Made by a program: the position numbers and the translations under genes
Notes under the pieces: model-generated
Database searches by the model: none
What the model saw: only the letters and a program-made list of their open reading frames with translations
What the model was told of the DNA's origin: nothing
NCBI GenBank assembly: GCA_905221605.1
Contig: CAJNDS010002579.1
Location: forward strand, 287,031 to 351,030
Source of the DNA: Symbiodinium natans
Taxonomy: Eukaryota > Sar > Dinophyceae > Suessiales > Symbiodiniaceae
DNA length: 64,000 nucleotides
Reading direction: 5' to 3'
In this document: positions 62,209-64,000 of the stretch, in pieces
Layout: the number at the start of each line of letters is the position of its first letter
How positions within the stretch are numbered: position 1 is the stretch's first letter

Positions 62209-62321
62209 CCCTAAGGGTCCACGTATGCCTCATTATGATATACTTGGGCCCCGAGCTCCCTGTGCAGGAAGTACTTCAAGGCCCAAAGTAGTCCATATTT
62301 AGGTGCATGGGACCCTTAGGG
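62209..62321. repeat. MITE-like hairpin, family 5, copy B
   Basis: CCCTAAGGGTCCACGTA at the left and GTGCATGGGACCCTTAGGG at the right; 113 bp. Related to 449-562, 62 kb away, showing a dispersed family. Confidence 0.6.
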
Positions 62322-62930
62322 TTAGATGAGCCCGAAACCCTAAACCCTAAACCCTAAACCCTAAACCCTAAACCCTAAACCCTAAACCTTGTTTCGTATT
62401 TCTCCGAACTTGTTGAGGTGGGGATGCCTGGCGGATTTCCGTGGGTTTTCTGGCTTCCAAATTCAGTTTCTTTAAACCCTAAACCCCAACAACCAAGCCC
62501 TAAACCCCAAACCCCAAACCCCAAGCCCCAAGCCCCAAACCCCAAACCCGAAACCTTAAACCCTAAACCCTAAACCCTAAACCCTAAACCCTAAACCCTA
62601 AAACCTAAACCCTAAACCCTAAACCCTAAGCGGGCCTGATCCCTGGCTCGTTTCAGGGAGTAAAGGATCGCAGGCTTGAAGTTGTGGGCGGGTCCAGGTT
62701 TCGGGGTTTCCTTACAGCAAGGCTTGAAGAGCTTGCGCTTACAGGGTGTTGGCGTGAGTTTAGGCTAGGGCTTCAGGTTTGGGGTTGAGGGTTTAGAGTT
62801 TAGGTAATTTTTTGTTTTGGGTTTTCTTGGGAACCTATTCACCTACAGTTTAGTAGTAGCTACCCCCTATTTAGTACGCATAACCCTGAAAACGGTGGGT
62901 GAACAGGGTCCCAGGTAGCTTTTCCAGTGA
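62322..62930. repeat. CCCTAAA/CCCCAAA arrays and degenerate DNA
   Basis: CCCTAAA at 62338-62390 and 62565-62630, CCCCAAA/CCCCAAG at 62500-62550. Nothing coding seen. Confidence 0.75.
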
Positions 62931-62931
62931 G

Positions 62932-63050
62932 CTTTGCAGTGCCTGGCTCCCAGCACCGGTGCGTGCTCAGGCACAGGAGGTGTTCGTCTACAGAAGCCGT
63001 GAGGAGCGGGCGAGCCGTCCCCTCTGCCCTTGGCAAACTGGCATGGTATT
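62932..63050 (+). CDS. Coding-like exon island
   Basis: Around TTTGCAG|TG the frame reads AQAQEVFVYRSREERASRP then LCPWQTG. Non-repetitive and GC-rich within repeats. Unnamed. Confidence 0.3.
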
Positions 63051-63239
63051 ATCATCCCCGGTTTCGGGTTTGGGGTTTAGGGTTTAGGGTTTAGGGTTTG
63101 GGGTTTGGGGTTTAGGGTTTAGGGTTTGGGGCCCTAAACCCCACACACCCTACAAACTCTCACCCTTCATATGATCGCCCTCCTCGCAAATGTAGGTTGT
63201 AGCCTCTGACCTCAGGGTTCTGGTCAACAGTCCCTGCAT

Positions 63240-63480
63240 GCCGTGGGAATCGCAAAGATTCTAGAACATAATATGTTTGTTATATTATATGTTATTAATT
63301 TATATCTTTGTTATTTTATATTATATATAAATATATTTGTTTATTTATATTTGTATGTTTTGTATTTATTTATCTAATTTATATGTATACGTATAGTTAT
63401 ATGTACACAAAATTTTTATGTATAAACATACTTATTTGTATGAGTTTTGGGATTTATAGTGGTAGTAAGATGTACAAACG
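63240..63480. other. Very AT-rich stretch
   Basis: TATATTATATGTTATT-like DNA with a spurious 77-codon frame. No element ends detected. Confidence 0.6.
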
Positions 63481-63596
63481 CAGAAAAAAGATCCAACAAG
63501 GGACTGTGATTCAGAGTACTCCCCCAAATATCCCGCCCTAAGCGACGGGCAGGACTTATAGCCTGCCCAAAACCACCCGCTTCTCTGATAGTCTTG

Positions 63597-63811
63597 CCTT
63601 GGAGACCAAATGAGCCCTAAAAGGCATTGTGGTTCATATGGTCACTTCTCTAAATTGTGGTCCCTTTAGGGGTCCTCATCATAAAGGCGGCCCCTCTTCT
63701 TTAGGGTCCCCCAAAAAGGGACCATGTTTTTGAGAACTGACCATATGACTTAATGATAGTAGTATAGGGTACATGACCCTCCAAATTTTCGTGTTCATCC
63801 GGTCTCCAATG
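63597..63811. repeat. Family 1 element, long variant
   Basis: CCTTGGAGACCAAATGAGCC opens and GTTCATCCGGTCTCCAATG closes. The middle is doubled in length by an inner inverted repeat (TGGTCACTTCTC...GAACTGACCA), with GGTCCCTTTAGGGG and AAAAAGGGACC inside. The end has lost the AAGG acceptor, so it may not splice. Confidence 0.55.
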
Positions 63812-64000
63812 TCTTACTTAGCCTACAATTGAACTTTAAACTTGTTGGGTTTCCTTATCTAGTAGGAAGAATAAAGTTTACCCTTATTCCCCTTGGTTAT
63901 TGGAGAAATACTCACCTGAAGCTATGTTGAACACCGTTCTGCTCAGCGACAATGTAAACGATCTGGCTGTGGTGAAAAGCGTGGTTCAACAAAGAATGTA

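Overview
The window looks like nuclear DNA of a dinoflagellate, most likely a Symbiodiniaceae-type genome. The evidence is the pervasive TTTAGGG/CCCTAAA (dinoflagellate/plant-type telomere) sequence, introns that need GA or GC donors with an AG|G acceptor, many homopolymer G runs, an ankyrin protein with the N-terminal ubiquitin-like segment familiar from Symbiodinium, and copia-type retroelements with CCCH and CCHC fingers. No bacterial, organellar or viral genome features, tRNA, rRNA or CRISPR array were seen.

Layout. 1-2040: degenerate telomere-like repeats with small hairpin elements. 2072-3789: a five-exon gene for a ubiquitin-like/ankyrin protein; three of its four introns start with or consist of copies of one ~112-bp inverted-repeat element. 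3838-7995: telomere-like arrays and MITE-like hairpins, two of which carry telomeric or minisatellite DNA in their middle. 7996-16832 (minus): an 8.8-kb LTR element with identical 287-bp LTRs, a 5-bp target duplication, a primer site, a polypurine tract and a 2,252-residue WW/S1/CCCH protein, but no reverse transcriptase or integrase that I can see. 17746-23279 (plus): a 5.5-kb copia-type LTR element with identical 299-bp LTRs, encoding gag, a CCHC knuckle, an aspartic protease and a multi-membrane-span tail, again with integrase, reverse transcriptase and RNase H missing. Both elements share a primer site complementary to the anticodon arm of initiator tRNA-Met, as in Drosophila copia, and both sit inside CCCTAAA repeats.

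23280-50890: mostly degenerate telomere-like DNA with variant minisatellites, poly-G runs, a 164-bp G tract next to a palindromic 21-bp array, and many short coding-like islands. These islands read on the + strand, are mostly rich in E/K/R, and often follow an AG|G acceptor, so the telomere-like DNA is probably largely intronic. 50895-53815: a ~205-250-bp satellite array. 56160-58440: three successive palindrome-rich repeat fields, ending in a 3 x 165-bp satellite whose every unit is an inverted repeat. 58900-64000: a few exon-like islands, another displaced satellite copy with a 35-bp perfect inverted repeat, and more hairpin elements.

The most interesting signal is an inverted-repeat element family that behaves as introners. 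In four places the element ends coincide with GA...AAG|G splice junctions that restore reading frames. The same hairpin families also act as sites where telomere-like DNA has expanded.
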